Below, one piece after another: positions 1-7,682 of a stretch of DNA of 32,013 bases. The stretch is from Streptomyces longispororuber. Its GTDB lineage: Bacteria; Actinomycetota; Actinomycetes; Streptomycetales; Streptomycetaceae. The stretch lies in the NCBI RefSeq assembly GCF_014656095.1, contig NZ_BNBT01000099.1, positions 1 to 32,013 of the forward strand. Direction: 5' to 3'. The notes beneath the pieces were generated by a model that searched no databases, was not told where the DNA came from, and worked only from the letters and a program-made list of their open reading frames with translations. A program made the position numbers and the translations under genes. Within the stretch, counting starts at the first letter, position 1, and each line of letters opens with the position of its first letter.

Positions 1-1
1 C

Positions 2-1072
2 GAGGCCGCCGAGAAGGCCGGGGCGGCGAACCCGCGCGGCGGCGGCCGCCTCGGCGGGACCCTGGCGGTGCCCGACGCCGACGAGGTGCGCCGCGCCATG
101 GAGCGGTGCCGCGTCCCGGGCGTCGGCCTGGCCCTGCTGCACGGCGGCGAGCTGGTGGCCGTCGAGGCGTACGGCGCGGCGGCCGACGGCGTCCCGCTGA
201 CCCCGGCGACGCCGTTCCAGACGGGGTCGCTGAGCAAGCACGTCACGGCCCTGGGCGTGCTGCGCCTGGCCGACGACGGCGTGCTCGACCTGGACGCGGA
301 CGTCAACACGTACCTGACGTCCTGGCGGGTGCCGGGCGGCGCGGGCGAACAGCCCGTCACGCTGCGGCAGCTCCTCGGCCACCGCTCGGGCCTGTCGTCC
401 ACGCCGGGCAACGGCTTCCACCCGGCCGCGGCGGCGCCCGCGCTGCTCGACCTGCTGCGCGGCACGGCCGACCCGGAGGTGCCGCCGGTGACCCGGGGCG
501 CCGTCCCGGGCAGCGCCTTCCGCAAGGCCAACGCGCACTACGTGGTCGTGCAGCAGGCACTGGAGGACGCCACGGGCGAGCCGTTCGCCGCGCTGATGCG
601 GCGCCTGGTCCTCGACCCGCTCGGCATGCGGGACAGCAGCTTCGCGCAGGACTTCCCGGACCACGCCGGGCAGCCGGTCGCGCTCGGGCACGACGCCGAG
701 GGCCGCGTGCTCGACGGCGGCTGGCGCGTGCGGCCCGACGCGGCGGCGGCCGGGCTGTGGTCGACGCCCGCCGACCTGGCCAAGGTGGCCCTTGAGGTGC
801 GGCGTTCGGCGCTCGGCAGGCCGCTCGCGCTGCTCCGCGAGGACACCGCGGCGCAGTTGCTGGCAGCCGCGCCGGACAGCCTGTACGGGCTCGGCACCGT
901 CGTCGACGTCACCGGCGCCGACACGGAGTTCGGGCACGGCGGCACCCCGACGGGCTACCACGGCGTCTCGCTGGCCGCGCTGCGGTCGGGCACCGGGCTC
1001 GTCGTGCTGACCAACGGGGACGGGGGCGAACAGGTGGTCAAGGCCGTCGCGGCGGCCGCCCAGACCGACTGA
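2..1072 (+). CDS. Serine hydrolase, beta-lactamase/class C fold (5' partial)
   Basis: Penicillin-binding/beta-lactamase-fold serine hydrolase of the class C/esterase/DD-peptidase superfamily; the substrate cannot be told. Visible motifs are the nucleophile SxxK as SLSK (codons near 231), a FGHGGTPTGYHG box standing in for KTG, and a C-terminal LVVLTNGDGG strand. The usual YxN motif appears as FRKANAHY, with Lys where the general-base Tyr is expected, so activity may be altered. A GTG at 68 could start a protein covering just this domain. I nevertheless call the gene open to the left edge: the same frame is stop-free from base 2 with G or C at every third position (Glu-Ala-Ala-Glu-Lys-Ala...), and no convincing ribosome site precedes 68. 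It may therefore be the C-terminal domain of a larger or fused protein. The stop is followed immediately by a strong hairpin. Fold confidence is high; start and function are uncertain. Confidence 0.8.
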   Translation, partial: EAAEKAGAANPRGGGRLGGTLAVPDADEVRRAMERCRVPGVGLALLHGGELVAVEAYGAAADGVPLTPATPFQTGSLSKHVTALGVLRLADDGVLDLDADVNTYLTSWRVPGGAGEQPVTLRQLLGHRSGLSSTPGNGFHPAAAAPALLDLLRGTADPEVPPVTRGAVPGSAFRKANAHYVVVQQALEDATGEPFAALMRRLVLDPLGMRDSSFAQDFPDHAGQPVALGHDAEGRVLDGGWRVRPDAAAAGLWSTPADLAKVALEVRRSALGRPLALLREDTAAQLLAAAPDSLYGLGTVVDVTGADTEFGHGGTPTGYHGVSLAALRSGTGLVVLTNGDGGEQVVKAVAAAAQTD

Positions 1073-1083
1073 CCGCGCCTCCA

Positions 1084-1120
1084 GGCCCGGCCGACCGGCA
1101 CCCCTCCGGTCGGCCGGGCC
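1084..1120 (+). terminator. Strong hairpin, probable terminator after the serine hydrolase
   Basis: Perfect 15-bp inverted repeat (arms 1084-1098 and 1106-1120, 7-nt loop), 11 bases past the hydrolase stop. There is no U-tract, which is common for high-GC actinobacterial terminators. Confidence 0.7.
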
Positions 1121-1205
1121 GCGCTGCGTGGGCCGCGCCGCCCGCGGGCCCGCCGATGCCGCCGCCCGTGCCGCGCGGCCCCCGTACCCGTCGCCGGACC
1201 GCCAG

Positions 1206-1320
1206 CGAAGCACCCGACAAGCACCGACAAGCACCGACAAGCACCCGCCAAGCGCCCGAGACGTACCCGCCGAGACCCGAGCAGCACCCCAGAAGCACCC
1301 CAGAAGCACCCGCCAAGCAA
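1206..1320 (+). repeat. Short tandem repeats (AAGCACCGAC-type) in the MFS leader
   Basis: About five 10-11 bp units of consensus AAGCACC(C)GAC run from 1207 to about 1259. Two exact CCAGAAGCACC units and a further AAGCACCCGCC/AAGC follow near 1299-1320. They sit in the gap between the upstream terminator and the MFS start. They extend the MFS frame upstream but lie before the best ribosome site, so I treat them as non-coding. Role unknown: slippage product or protein-binding array. Confidence 0.6.
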
Positions 1321-1337
1321 GAGAGCCAGGAGCCCAC

Positions 1338-2591
1338 GTGCCTTCGACCACGCCCTCGCCCCCGCCGGCCGTGACCGGGACGGAGCCCGTCCCCCCGCTG
1401 CGCCGCAACCGGGACTTCAGGCTGATGTGGACCGGCGCCGGGGCCTCCCTCTTCGGCACGCGGGTCGCCGCCACCGCCTACCCGCTGCTCGTGCTGTGGA
1501 GCGGCGGGTCCCCGGCCCAGGCCGGACTCGTGGGGTTCGCCGCGCTGCTGCCGCAGCTCCTCCTGCTGCTGCCCGCCGGGGTCCTGGTGGACCGCTGGGA
1601 CCGGCGCCGGGTGATGCTCGGCTGCGACCTGGTCGGCCTGGTGAGCATGGCCAGCCTCGTGGTGGCGCTGGCCGGGGGGCGGCTGTGGGTGCACCACGTG
1701 ATGGCGGCCGCCTTTCTGGAGGGCGCCGCCGTCATCCTCTACCGGCTGGCCGAGCGGGCCGCCGTACGCCACGTCGTGCACCCCGGCCACCTGTCGGCGG
1801 CGCTCGCGCAGAACGAGGCGCGCGGGCGGGCCGCGGGGCTGCTGGGCCAGCCGCTCGGCTCGGTCCTGTTCACGGCCTTCCGGTGGCTGCCGTTCGGGGT
1901 GGCCGCGCTCACCCACCTGGTGGCGCTGCTCACCCTGTCGGCGATCCGCAAGGACTTCCAGGACACCGACAGGCCGGCGCCGCGCGCCCTGCGCACCGAG
2001 ATCGCCGAGGGCGTCGCCTGGGTGTGGCGGCAGCGGTTCATGCGCGCGGCGATCCTCCTGGTCGGCGGCAGCAACCTGGCCTTCCAGGTGCTTGCCCTCG
2101 CCCTGGTCCTGATCATCAAGGAGGGCGGCTACGAGCCGTACATGGTCGGTGTGCTCGGCCTGCTCGGCGGCGCGGGCGGCGTGCTCGGCGCGATGGCGGC
2201 GCCGTGGTTCATGCGCCGCTTCCCCATCCAGGAGATCCTCGTCCTCGCCATGGCCCTGTGGGCGACCCTGATGTGCGCGGTCGGCTTCGTCGGGCACCCG
2301 GTGGCGCTCGGCGCGCTCGGCGCGGGCACCAGCGCGGCGGGCGCGCTGCTCAACGTCGCGGCGGGCGTGCACCAGGTGCAGGTCACCCCGGACGCGCTCC
2401 AGGGGCGGGTCAGTTCCGTGTTCACCCTCGTCGGCTCCGGCCTGAACTCCCTGGGCGCGCTCCTCGGCGGGGCGCTCCTGGCCGCGTTCGGCACCCGTAC
2501 GACCGTCCTCGGGGTGTCCATCGGCATGACCGTCCTGACCGCCGTGGCGCTGTCCGCACCCGTCATCAAACGGCCGCCGGAACAGCTTTGA
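1338..2591 (+). CDS. MFS exporter, EntS-like (MFS_3) family
   Basis: Major facilitator superfamily efflux protein of about 417 residues, expected in the cytoplasmic membrane and driven by proton motive force. After a short Pro/Thr-rich N-terminus comes RRNRDFRLMWTG, typical of the MFS_3 (EntS/macrolide-efflux-like) group. About 12 hydrophobic segments follow, with a motif-A-like loop DRWDRRRVM between TM2 and TM3. The GTG at 1338 is chosen because CCAGGAG lies about 5 nt upstream. The frame is open further upstream to 1128, but that stretch is low-complexity Arg/Pro/Thr sequence with tandem repeats. EntS-type transporters often export siderophores or small peptides, so it could serve the NRPS product 4 kb away; that link is inference. 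It is separated from the following operon by its own promoter region. Confidence 0.88.
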   Translation: MPSTTPSPPPAVTGTEPVPPLRRNRDFRLMWTGAGASLFGTRVAATAYPLLVLWSGGSPAQAGLVGFAALLPQLLLLLPAGVLVDRWDRRRVMLGCDLVGLVSMASLVVALAGGRLWVHHVMAAAFLEGAAVILYRLAERAAVRHVVHPGHLSAALAQNEARGRAAGLLGQPLGSVLFTAFRWLPFGVAALTHLVALLTLSAIRKDFQDTDRPAPRALRTEIAEGVAWVWRQRFMRAAILLVGGSNLAFQVLALALVLIIKEGGYEPYMVGVLGLLGGAGGVLGAMAAPWFMRRFPIQEILVLAMALWATLMCAVGFVGHPVALGALGAGTSAAGALLNVAAGVHQVQVTPDALQGRVSSVFTLVGSGLNSLGALLGGALLAAFGTRTTVLGVSIGMTVLTAVALSAPVIKRPPEQL

Positions 2592-2633
2592 CCAGGCACG
2601 GAGCCCAGGCCGTCAGCAATGTCTGACGGGGGT

Positions 2634-2705
2634 ATAAAAAACTTCTTACAGGGATGTCAGAGATCGTTGACAGGCCGTCGGGAGGGGCCGTAAGGTTTTT
2701 CTTAC
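2634..2705 (+). promoter_or_regulatory. Promoter and candidate operator of the ArsR operon
   Basis: TTGACA at 2667-2672 and TAAGGT at 2691-2696 are 18 nt apart, a good housekeeping-type promoter ending about 25 nt before the start codon. The -10 box is embedded in a palindrome, GTAAG-N6-CTTAC (2690-2705). An imperfect second copy sharing the TTCTTAC half lies at 2634-2649, upstream of the -35. Two such sites around a promoter suggest autoregulation by the ArsR-type protein encoded next. Confidence 0.6.
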
Positions 2706-2720
2706 ACGGAAGGGGGCGCG

Positions 2721-3077
2721 GTGATGAACGTGACCAACGTTCCCGCCCTCACGGGAAACGAGCTGCTCAAGGTCCTGGCGGCGCTGGCGAATCCGCATCG
2801 GATGCGCATCGTCGGAGCCCTCTCCGGCGGACGCAACTACGTCAGCAGGCTCGCCCGCGACCTCGGCATGAGCCGCCCACTGCTCCACATGCACCTCCAG
2901 CGCCTCGAAGCGGTCGGCCTGGTGTCCGGCTCGCTGGAGGAGACCACGGGCGGACAGACGGTGAAGTACTACGAAGTGTCCCGGTTCGCACTGGACTTGA
3001 CCCCGGAGAGCATCGCCGAAGCGACCCGGACCCTGACCGACCGGGCCGAGAGCGGACAAGGAAAAGAACGTGAGTGA
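2721..3077 (+). CDS. ArsR-family winged-helix transcriptional regulator
   Basis: Small (about 118 aa) ArsR-type helix-turn-helix DNA-binding protein. The core reads LLKVLAALANPHRMRIVGAL (helix preceding the HTH), then SRLARDLGMSRPLLHMHLQRLEAVGLV (HTH and recognition helix), then a beta-wing ending TVKYYEVSRFALDLTPESI. I see no Cys-based metal-binding motif, so metal sensing is not supported. The start is GTG at 2721 or ATG at 2724; both follow GAAGGGGG, and 2724 has the more usual spacing. The stop overlaps the next start by 8 nt, so the genes are translationally coupled. The neighbours (membrane coiled-coil protein, MMPL transporter, lipoprotein) suggest it controls an envelope or efflux operon, probably through the palindrome over its own -10 box. 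Confidence 0.85.
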   Translation: MMNVTNVPALTGNELLKVLAALANPHRMRIVGALSGGRNYVSRLARDLGMSRPLLHMHLQRLEAVGLVSGSLEETTGGQTVKYYEVSRFALDLTPESIAEATRTLTDRAESGQGKERE

Positions 3078-3396
3078 GGTTGCCCCGATGTCGCCGATGT
3101 CCCCGGACTTCCCGACGCCTTCAGTGACCCTCGCCCAGGGCTGGGACAGCGACCCGACCGGCGCCCTCGCCGTCGGCGGCGTGTGCCTGCTCCTGATCGT
3201 GGTCGTCTGGCAGATAGCCGCCACCTGGCGGGCGCGGATGCTCGCCGCCCGCGAGGACCAGTACCGCGAGCTGGCGAGGAAGTACGCCCAGCTCCTCGAG
3301 GACAACGTCGAGATCCAGCGCCGCACCACCGACGAGCTGACCCAGGCCCGCAAGGCCGTCACGTCGATGGAGCGGATGATGCGCGAGATCGAGTGA
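3070..3396 (+). CDS. Small single-TM coiled-coil protein, unknown function
   Basis: A 108-residue protein not recognised by name. The N-terminal 30 residues are Pro/Ser/Asp rich. One transmembrane helix covers about residues 31-52 (GALAVGGVCLLLIVVVWQIA). A charged heptad-like helix at about 58-108 (EDQYRELARKYAQLLEDNVE...) is a likely cytoplasmic coiled coil. The GTG start at 3070 lies inside the end of the ArsR gene, with AAGGAAAAG as ribosome site, so expression is coupled to the regulator. Its place between an ArsR-type repressor and an MMPL transporter suggests a scaffold or accessory role at the membrane, but nothing in the sequence gives an activity. Confidence 0.75.
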   Translation: MSEVAPMSPMSPDFPTPSVTLAQGWDSDPTGALAVGGVCLLLIVVVWQIAATWRARMLAAREDQYRELARKYAQLLEDNVEIQRRTTDELTQARKAVTSMERMMREIE

Positions 3397-3484
3397 GCGC
3401 GTGAGCGAGCACTCGCGTGAGCGACGGATCGAGGGACCTCGTGATCGAGGGATCTCGTGCTCTCGCGATCGAGTGAGCGCGTGA
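3387..3484 (+). repeat. Repeat cluster of GATCGAG-type palindromic units
   Basis: An 18-bp sequence, GATCGAGTGAGCGCGTGA, occurs exactly twice (3387-3404 and 3467-3484), the first copy overlapping the end of the upstream gene. Between them are two 16-bp near-copies, GATCGAGGGACCTCGT (3428) and GATCGAGGGATCTCGT (3444), each with an internal CGAGG/CCTCG dyad. The cluster lies in the 288-bp gap before the MMPL gene, of which the rest (3485-3684) shows only the GCGCATGCGC palindrome at 3564 and the MMPL ribosome site. Confidence 0.65.
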
Positions 3485-3684
3485 CACCGGCTCCCTGAGC
3501 CGTACGCGGACCGCGCGCCGGGCGGCAACCCGGACGCGCGGCCGAGCCGAGAAGCGCGCTGAAGCGCATGCGCCGTTGTCCCCACCACCCCGGCAAGGCC
3601 TAGGAACCGAAGGCCGGGGCGGTCGATGGCGCCTGCGTCGTAGGTCCGACACCTGAACGCACTCCACTGGCAGGAGACACTGTA

Positions 3685-6021
3685 ATGCCCACCCTGGCAC
3701 CCCCCACGCCGCCGCGGCGGGCGCGGCAGCGCCGCGGTCCGCTCACCGAGCGCCTCGCCGGCTGGTCGGCCCGCAACGCCAAGAAGACCATCGGCGGCTG
3801 GCTCCTCCTGGTCGTCCTCGCCGTCCTCGCGGGCGGTGCCGCCGGCAGCGGCGCGAAGACCTCCGACGCCGGCGAGTCCGGCCGCGCCCAGCAGGTGCTG
3901 CGCGAGCAGCGGACCGACGAGTCCTACCGCGAGAACGTCCTCGTCGAGGCGGTGGACCGGGACGAGAGGTTCACCGGCAGCCGCGGCCTGGAGGCCGCCG
4001 CGAAGGACGTGGCCGCGGCGCTGCGCGGGGCGAAGGGCGCCGCCACGGACGTCGCCTCACCGCTGGACGGCGCCGCCGCGGCGAAGGAGCTGGTCTCCAA
4101 GGACGGCCGCTCCGGGCTCGTCACCTTCACCGTCCCCGGCCCGGCGGCCGAGGCCGACGCCCGGCTCGCCGAGGTCACCGCCGAGGTCGAGCGGGTGAAG
4201 AAGGCGCACCCCGATGTGCGCGTCGCCATGGCCGGTGACCTGTCCCTGACGAAGGCCGTCAACAAGGCCGCCGACGAGGACCTGGCCCGGGCCGAGACGC
4301 TCTCCCTGCCGGTGACGCTGGTCATCCTGGTCCTCGTGTTCGGCGCCCTGGTGGCCGCGACCGTGCCGGTGCTCCTCGCCGCGACCGCGACCCTCGCCGC
4401 GCTCGGCCTGCTCGGCCTGGTCGGCACGGTCATCCCCGCCAACAGCACCGTCTCCTCCGTGGTCCTGCTCATCGGCATGGCGGTCGGCGTCGACTACTCG
4501 CTGTTCTACCTGCGCCGCGAGCGCGAGGAGCGGGCCGCGGGCAAGCTGCCCCGCGAGGCGCTGCGGATCAGCGCCCGCACCTCCGGCCACGCGGTGGTCG
4601 TCTCCGGCATCACGGTCATGCTGTCCATGGCCGGCCTGTTCCTCACCGGCGTCGACGTCTTCAACGGCATGGCGGTCGGCACCATCCTGGTCGTCGGGCT
4701 CGCCGTCCTCGGCTCCGTCACGGTCCTGCCCGCCTCGCTCGCGCTGCTCGGCCGCCGGGTCGACGCGCTGCGGGTGCCGTTCCTGGGCCGCTCCCGCACC
4801 GCCGCCGGCTCCTCCCGGGCCTGGACGGCGACCGCCCGGGCCGTCGTCCGCCGCCCCCTCGTCCTCGGCGGCATCGCCCTGCTCGCCCTGGCCGCCCTCG
4901 CCGTGCCCGCGCTGAACATGAAGCTCAGCCAGCCCGGCCAGATCGACTCCCTGCCGCGCAGCATCGCCGCCGTCGACGCGGGCGTCCGCCTCCAGGAGGC
5001 CTTCCCCGGCGGGCCCGCCCCCGCCCAGGTCGTCGTCTGGGGCGAGGGCGCCACCGGCGCCGGCGCCGAGAAGGCCGTCCGGGCGCTGCGGGCCGAGGCG
5101 GCCAGGAGCGACCTGCTCGGCGAGCCCGTCACCACCCAGCGCGTCGGCGACGTGCTCAGCGTCAAGGTCCCGCTCGCGGGCAGCGGCACCGACGAGACCT
5201 CCACCGAGGCCCTGAAGGCCCTGCGCGAGAAGGCGCTGCCCGCCGCGTTCGCCGGGGCCGGGTCGCTGCACTACGCCGTCACCGGCCAGACCGCGGGCCT
5301 GCACGACTTCGCCGAGGTCCTCGACGGCCGCACCCCCTGGGTCATCGGCTTCGTACTCGCCCTCGCGCTGGTGATCCTCGTCGCCGCGTTCCGCGCGCCG
5401 CTCGTCGCCGTGGTCTCCGTCCTGCTCAACCTGCTGTCGATCGGCGCCGCGTACGGGGTCGTCGTCCTCGGCTTCCAGAACGGCGGGCTCGCCGGGCCGC
5501 TCGGCTTCGACTCCTTCGGCGGCGTCGTCAACTGGCTGCCGCTGTTCATGTTCGTGATCCTGTTCGGCCTGAGCATGGACTACCACGTGTTCATCCTCAG
5601 CCGCATCCGCGAGCGCTGGCTGCGCGGCGACAGCGCCCAGCAGGCCGTGGTCGACGGCGTCGGCAGCAGCGCGGGCGTCATCACCAGCGCCGCCGTGGTG
5701 ATGATCGCGGTGTTCGCGCTCTTCGCGACGCTCTCCGGCATCGACTACAAGATGCTCGGCGTGGGCATGGCCGCCGCCATCGCCATCGACGCCACCCTCG
5801 TGCGCGGCGTCCTCTTCCCCGCCGCGCTCGCCCTCCTCGGCGAGCGGGCCTGGGGCAGGCGCCCCGCCCCGGCGGACGACACCGCCACCGGTACGGAGAC
5901 CGAGACCGCCACGGCTACCGATGCCGCCGCGTCCGACGACCCCGAGGCCACCGGAACCCCTGCGACCACCACCCCCACCGAGGCCGCCGAGCGGACTCCC
6001 GCACTGACGAGGAATGCCTGA
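3685..6021 (+). CDS. MMPL/RND-family membrane transporter
   Basis: A 778-residue integral membrane transporter of the MMPL branch of the RND superfamily, which in actinobacteria exports lipids, glycolipids or drugs by proton antiport. TM1 is near residues 35-55 (GGWLLLVVLAVLAGGAAGS), followed by a large extracytoplasmic loop. A first TM block spans about 205-355, with the hallmark GVDYSLFYLRRERE near 268. The second half repeats this plan and carries GLSMDYHVFILSRIRER near 628 and further TMs to about 720. The paired acidic residues in these DY motifs are the expected proton relay. The tail (about 730-778) is a Thr/Ala/Glu-rich disordered segment. ATG 3685 follows CAGGAG. Only 2 nt separate its stop from the lipoprotein gene, so the two are co-translated partners. 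Confidence 0.9.
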   Translation: MPTLAPPTPPRRARQRRGPLTERLAGWSARNAKKTIGGWLLLVVLAVLAGGAAGSGAKTSDAGESGRAQQVLREQRTDESYRENVLVEAVDRDERFTGSRGLEAAAKDVAAALRGAKGAATDVASPLDGAAAAKELVSKDGRSGLVTFTVPGPAAEADARLAEVTAEVERVKKAHPDVRVAMAGDLSLTKAVNKAADEDLARAETLSLPVTLVILVLVFGALVAATVPVLLAATATLAALGLLGLVGTVIPANSTVSSVVLLIGMAVGVDYSLFYLRREREERAAGKLPREALRISARTSGHAVVVSGITVMLSMAGLFLTGVDVFNGMAVGTILVVGLAVLGSVTVLPASLALLGRRVDALRVPFLGRSRTAAGSSRAWTATARAVVRRPLVLGGIALLALAALAVPALNMKLSQPGQIDSLPRSIAAVDAGVRLQEAFPGGPAPAQVVVWGEGATGAGAEKAVRALRAEAARSDLLGEPVTTQRVGDVLSVKVPLAGSGTDETSTEALKALREKALPAAFAGAGSLHYAVTGQTAGLHDFAEVLDGRTPWVIGFVLALALVILVAAFRAPLVAVVSVLLNLLSIGAAYGVVVLGFQNGGLAGPLGFDSFGGVVNWLPLFMFVILFGLSMDYHVFILSRIRERWLRGDSAQQAVVDGVGSSAGVITSAAVVMIAVFALFATLSGIDYKMLGVGMAAAIAIDATLVRGVLFPAALALLGERAWGRRPAPADDTATGTETETATATDAAASDDPEATGTPATTTPTEAAERTPALTRNA

Positions 6022-6023
6022 TC

Positions 6024-6683
6024 ATGAAGCGCATGCACCAGAACAGCGCAGCCCGCGCCAGGAAGTTCACCGCGGCCGCCCTCACCGTCTCCGCCGCCGC
6101 GCTCGCCCTCACGGCGTGCGACCCCACCGGCGAGGAGAAGAAGACCAGCAGCACCTCGTACGAGATCACCGAGAAGGCCACGGCCCTGGAGGTGACCAGC
6201 AAGGGCGGCAACATCACCGTCGCCACCACCGACGGCACCGCCGTCAAGGTCACCGAGACGCTCCGGTACACCGACGGCAAGCCGAAGACCAGCCACTCCG
6301 CGACCGGTGGCACCGTCGACCTGACCGACGGCGGCTGCGACTCCGGCGACTGCTCGGTCGACTACCGCCTGGAGATACCCCGCTCCCTGACCGTGACCGC
6401 CGAGACCGCCGGCGGCGACGTCAAGGGCGAGGGCCTCGCCGCCGAGATCACCGCCAAGTCCGCGGGCGGCGACATCAGCCTGGCCTTCGCCGCCAGGCCC
6501 GAGCGGGTCCTCGCCGACACCGCGGGCGGCAACGTCGAGGTGAAGGTGCCCGGCGGCACGTACGCGGTGACCGCCGAGACCGCCGGCGGCGAGCGCAAGG
6601 TCGGCGTGACCCACGACAAGTCCGCGCGCAACGTGATCACGGCGCGCAGCGAGGGCGGCGACGTGACGGTCACCGCCACCTGA
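6024..6683 (+). CDS. DUF4097-like beta-repeat lipoprotein
   Basis: A 219-residue predicted lipoprotein. The signal peptide has a basic N-region, a hydrophobic core and a lipobox LTAC with the lipidated Cys at residue 32. The mature part is built of short repeating strands with Gly-Gly turns: SKGGNITVATTDG, TAGGDVKGEG, SAGGDISLAF, TAGGNVEVKV, TAGGERKVGV, SEGGDVTVTA. This periodic pattern is that of DUF4097/DUF2807 putative adhesin-type beta-solenoids. One CDSGDC motif may form a disulfide outside the membrane. The start lies 2 nt after the MMPL stop. Its function is unknown; location and coupling suggest an extracytoplasmic partner of the transporter. Confidence 0.82.
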   Translation: MKRMHQNSAARARKFTAAALTVSAAALALTACDPTGEEKKTSSTSYEITEKATALEVTSKGGNITVATTDGTAVKVTETLRYTDGKPKTSHSATGGTVDLTDGGCDSGDCSVDYRLEIPRSLTVTAETAGGDVKGEGLAAEITAKSAGGDISLAFAARPERVLADTAGGNVEVKVPGGTYAVTAETAGGERKVGVTHDKSARNVITARSEGGDVTVTAT

Positions 6684-6747
6684 CCGCGGCCACCGAGCGC
6701 GACCCGCGGCGGGGCGGCCCCGCGCGCCTCCGGCCGCACCCTCGGGG

Positions 6748-6761
6748 GCCGGGCGCCCGGC
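6748..6761. terminator. GC-rich palindrome after the lipoprotein gene
   Basis: GCCGGGCGCCCGGC is a perfect 14-bp palindrome about 65 nt past the lipoprotein stop. It could be part of a terminator, but the stem is short and lacks a U-tract. Confidence 0.3.
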
Positions 6762-6804
6762 ACCCGGCGCACTGAAAAAATATAGGCCCGGCAGGCACAG
6801 TACG

Positions 6805-6831
6805 GTCCCGGACGGATCTTCCGTCCGGGAC
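6805..6831. other. 12-bp perfect hairpin 38 nt upstream of the NRPS operon start
   Basis: Arms GTCCCGGACGGA (6805-6816) and TCCGTCCGGGAC (6820-6831) are exact inverted repeats around a 3-nt loop. The A/T-rich AAAAAATATAG just upstream (6775-6785) is the only A/T-rich stretch nearby and may belong to the NRPS promoter. If so, the hairpin lies near the transcript start and could be an operator or 5'-UTR structure. Otherwise it terminates the preceding operon. Confidence 0.55.
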
Positions 6832-6869
6832 TTCGCCGTTCTCGGCCCCGAGCAAAGGGTTCCACGCTC

Positions 6870-7682
6870 ATGACTGTTGCCAACGCCGCCGCGGGCGCGG
6901 CCTGGTTCCGGGTGTTCAGGCCCCGGCCCGCCGCGCGCCTGCGCCTGATCTGCTTCCCGCACGCGGGCGGAGCCGCCAGCGCCTTCCACGAGCTGGCCGG
7001 GCACGTCCCGGACACCGTCGAGGTGGCGGCCGTGCAGTACCCGGGCCGCCAGGACCGCTTCGGCGAGCCGGTGCCCGACACCCTGGACGAGCTGGCCGCC
7101 GAGCTGGCCGGGGCCGTCGCCGCGACCCTGGACCGGCCCACGGCGTTCTTCGGCCACAGCATGGGCGCCACCGTCGCCTTCGAGGTGGCCAGGAAGCTGC
7201 GCGCGAGCCACCCCGGCGCGCCCGTGCGGCTGTTCGCCTCGGCGCGCAAGGCCCCGCACGTCGACACCCGCCGGGCGCTGACCTTCGCCGACGACGAGGC
7301 CGCCATGGAATACATCCGCGCCCTCGGCGGGGCCGGTGCCCAGCTCCTCGACGAGCCCGAGCTGCGCGAGCTGGTGCTGCCGGTGCTGCGCGCCGACTTC
7401 CGGCTCATCGCCGGGCACGCCCACACGCCCGGCGCGCCGCTCGCCTGCCCGGTGACCGTGGTCATCGGCGACGAGGACGCGTCCTGCACGCCCGCGGACG
7501 CGCGCGCGTGGGCGCGGCACACCGTCGCGGGCCAGGACACGCACGCGCTGCCCGGCGGCCACTTCTACCTGGAGACCGCGGCCCGGCAGCTCGCCGGCCT
7601 CCTCGTCGCGCGCCTCGACGCCGACGTGCCGGGCACGGCCCCGGCGGCCGCGTCCCCCGCCCCGGCCGGAGGCGGCCGATGA
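6870..7682 (+). CDS. Type II thioesterase (NRPS editing)
   Basis: Stand-alone alpha/beta-hydrolase thioesterase of 270 residues, the usual size for type II TEs that clear misprimed acyl groups from carrier proteins. The N-terminal strand LRLICFPHAGGAASAFHELA is the classic type II TE signature. The nucleophile is Ser97 in GHSMGA, the acid is probably Asp203 in VVIGDEDASC (or Asp201), and the catalytic His is His231 in PGGHFYLE. The start is ATG 6870, with a weak AAAGGG some 12 nt upstream. It is the first gene of the NRPS operon and overlaps the MbtH gene by ATGA. Regulation is probably from the upstream 187-bp gap, which holds the hairpin described separately. Confidence 0.93.
   Translation: MTVANAAAGAAWFRVFRPRPAARLRLICFPHAGGAASAFHELAGHVPDTVEVAAVQYPGRQDRFGEPVPDTLDELAAELAGAVAATLDRPTAFFGHSMGATVAFEVARKLRASHPGAPVRLFASARKAPHVDTRRALTFADDEAAMEYIRALGGAGAQLLDEPELRELVLPVLRADFRLIAGHAHTPGAPLACPVTVVIGDEDASCTPADARAWARHTVAGQDTHALPGGHFYLETAARQLAGLLVARLDADVPGTAPAAASPAPAGGGR

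Noticed and set aside
1038..2372. Long minus-strand frame opposite the MFS gene
   Set aside because: Arg/Glu/His-rich translation with no recognisable domain; the plus-strand MFS protein explains the codon bias.
6770..6870. IdeR/DmdR-type iron box for the NRPS operon
   Set aside because: Looked for a TTAGGTTAGGCTAACCTAA-like palindrome because of the EntF-like features; none was seen.
4057..7562. Long minus-strand frames opposite the MMPL, lipoprotein and thioesterase genes
   Set aside because: Gly/Asp/Val-rich shadow translations crossing several real genes; no ribosome sites or domains.
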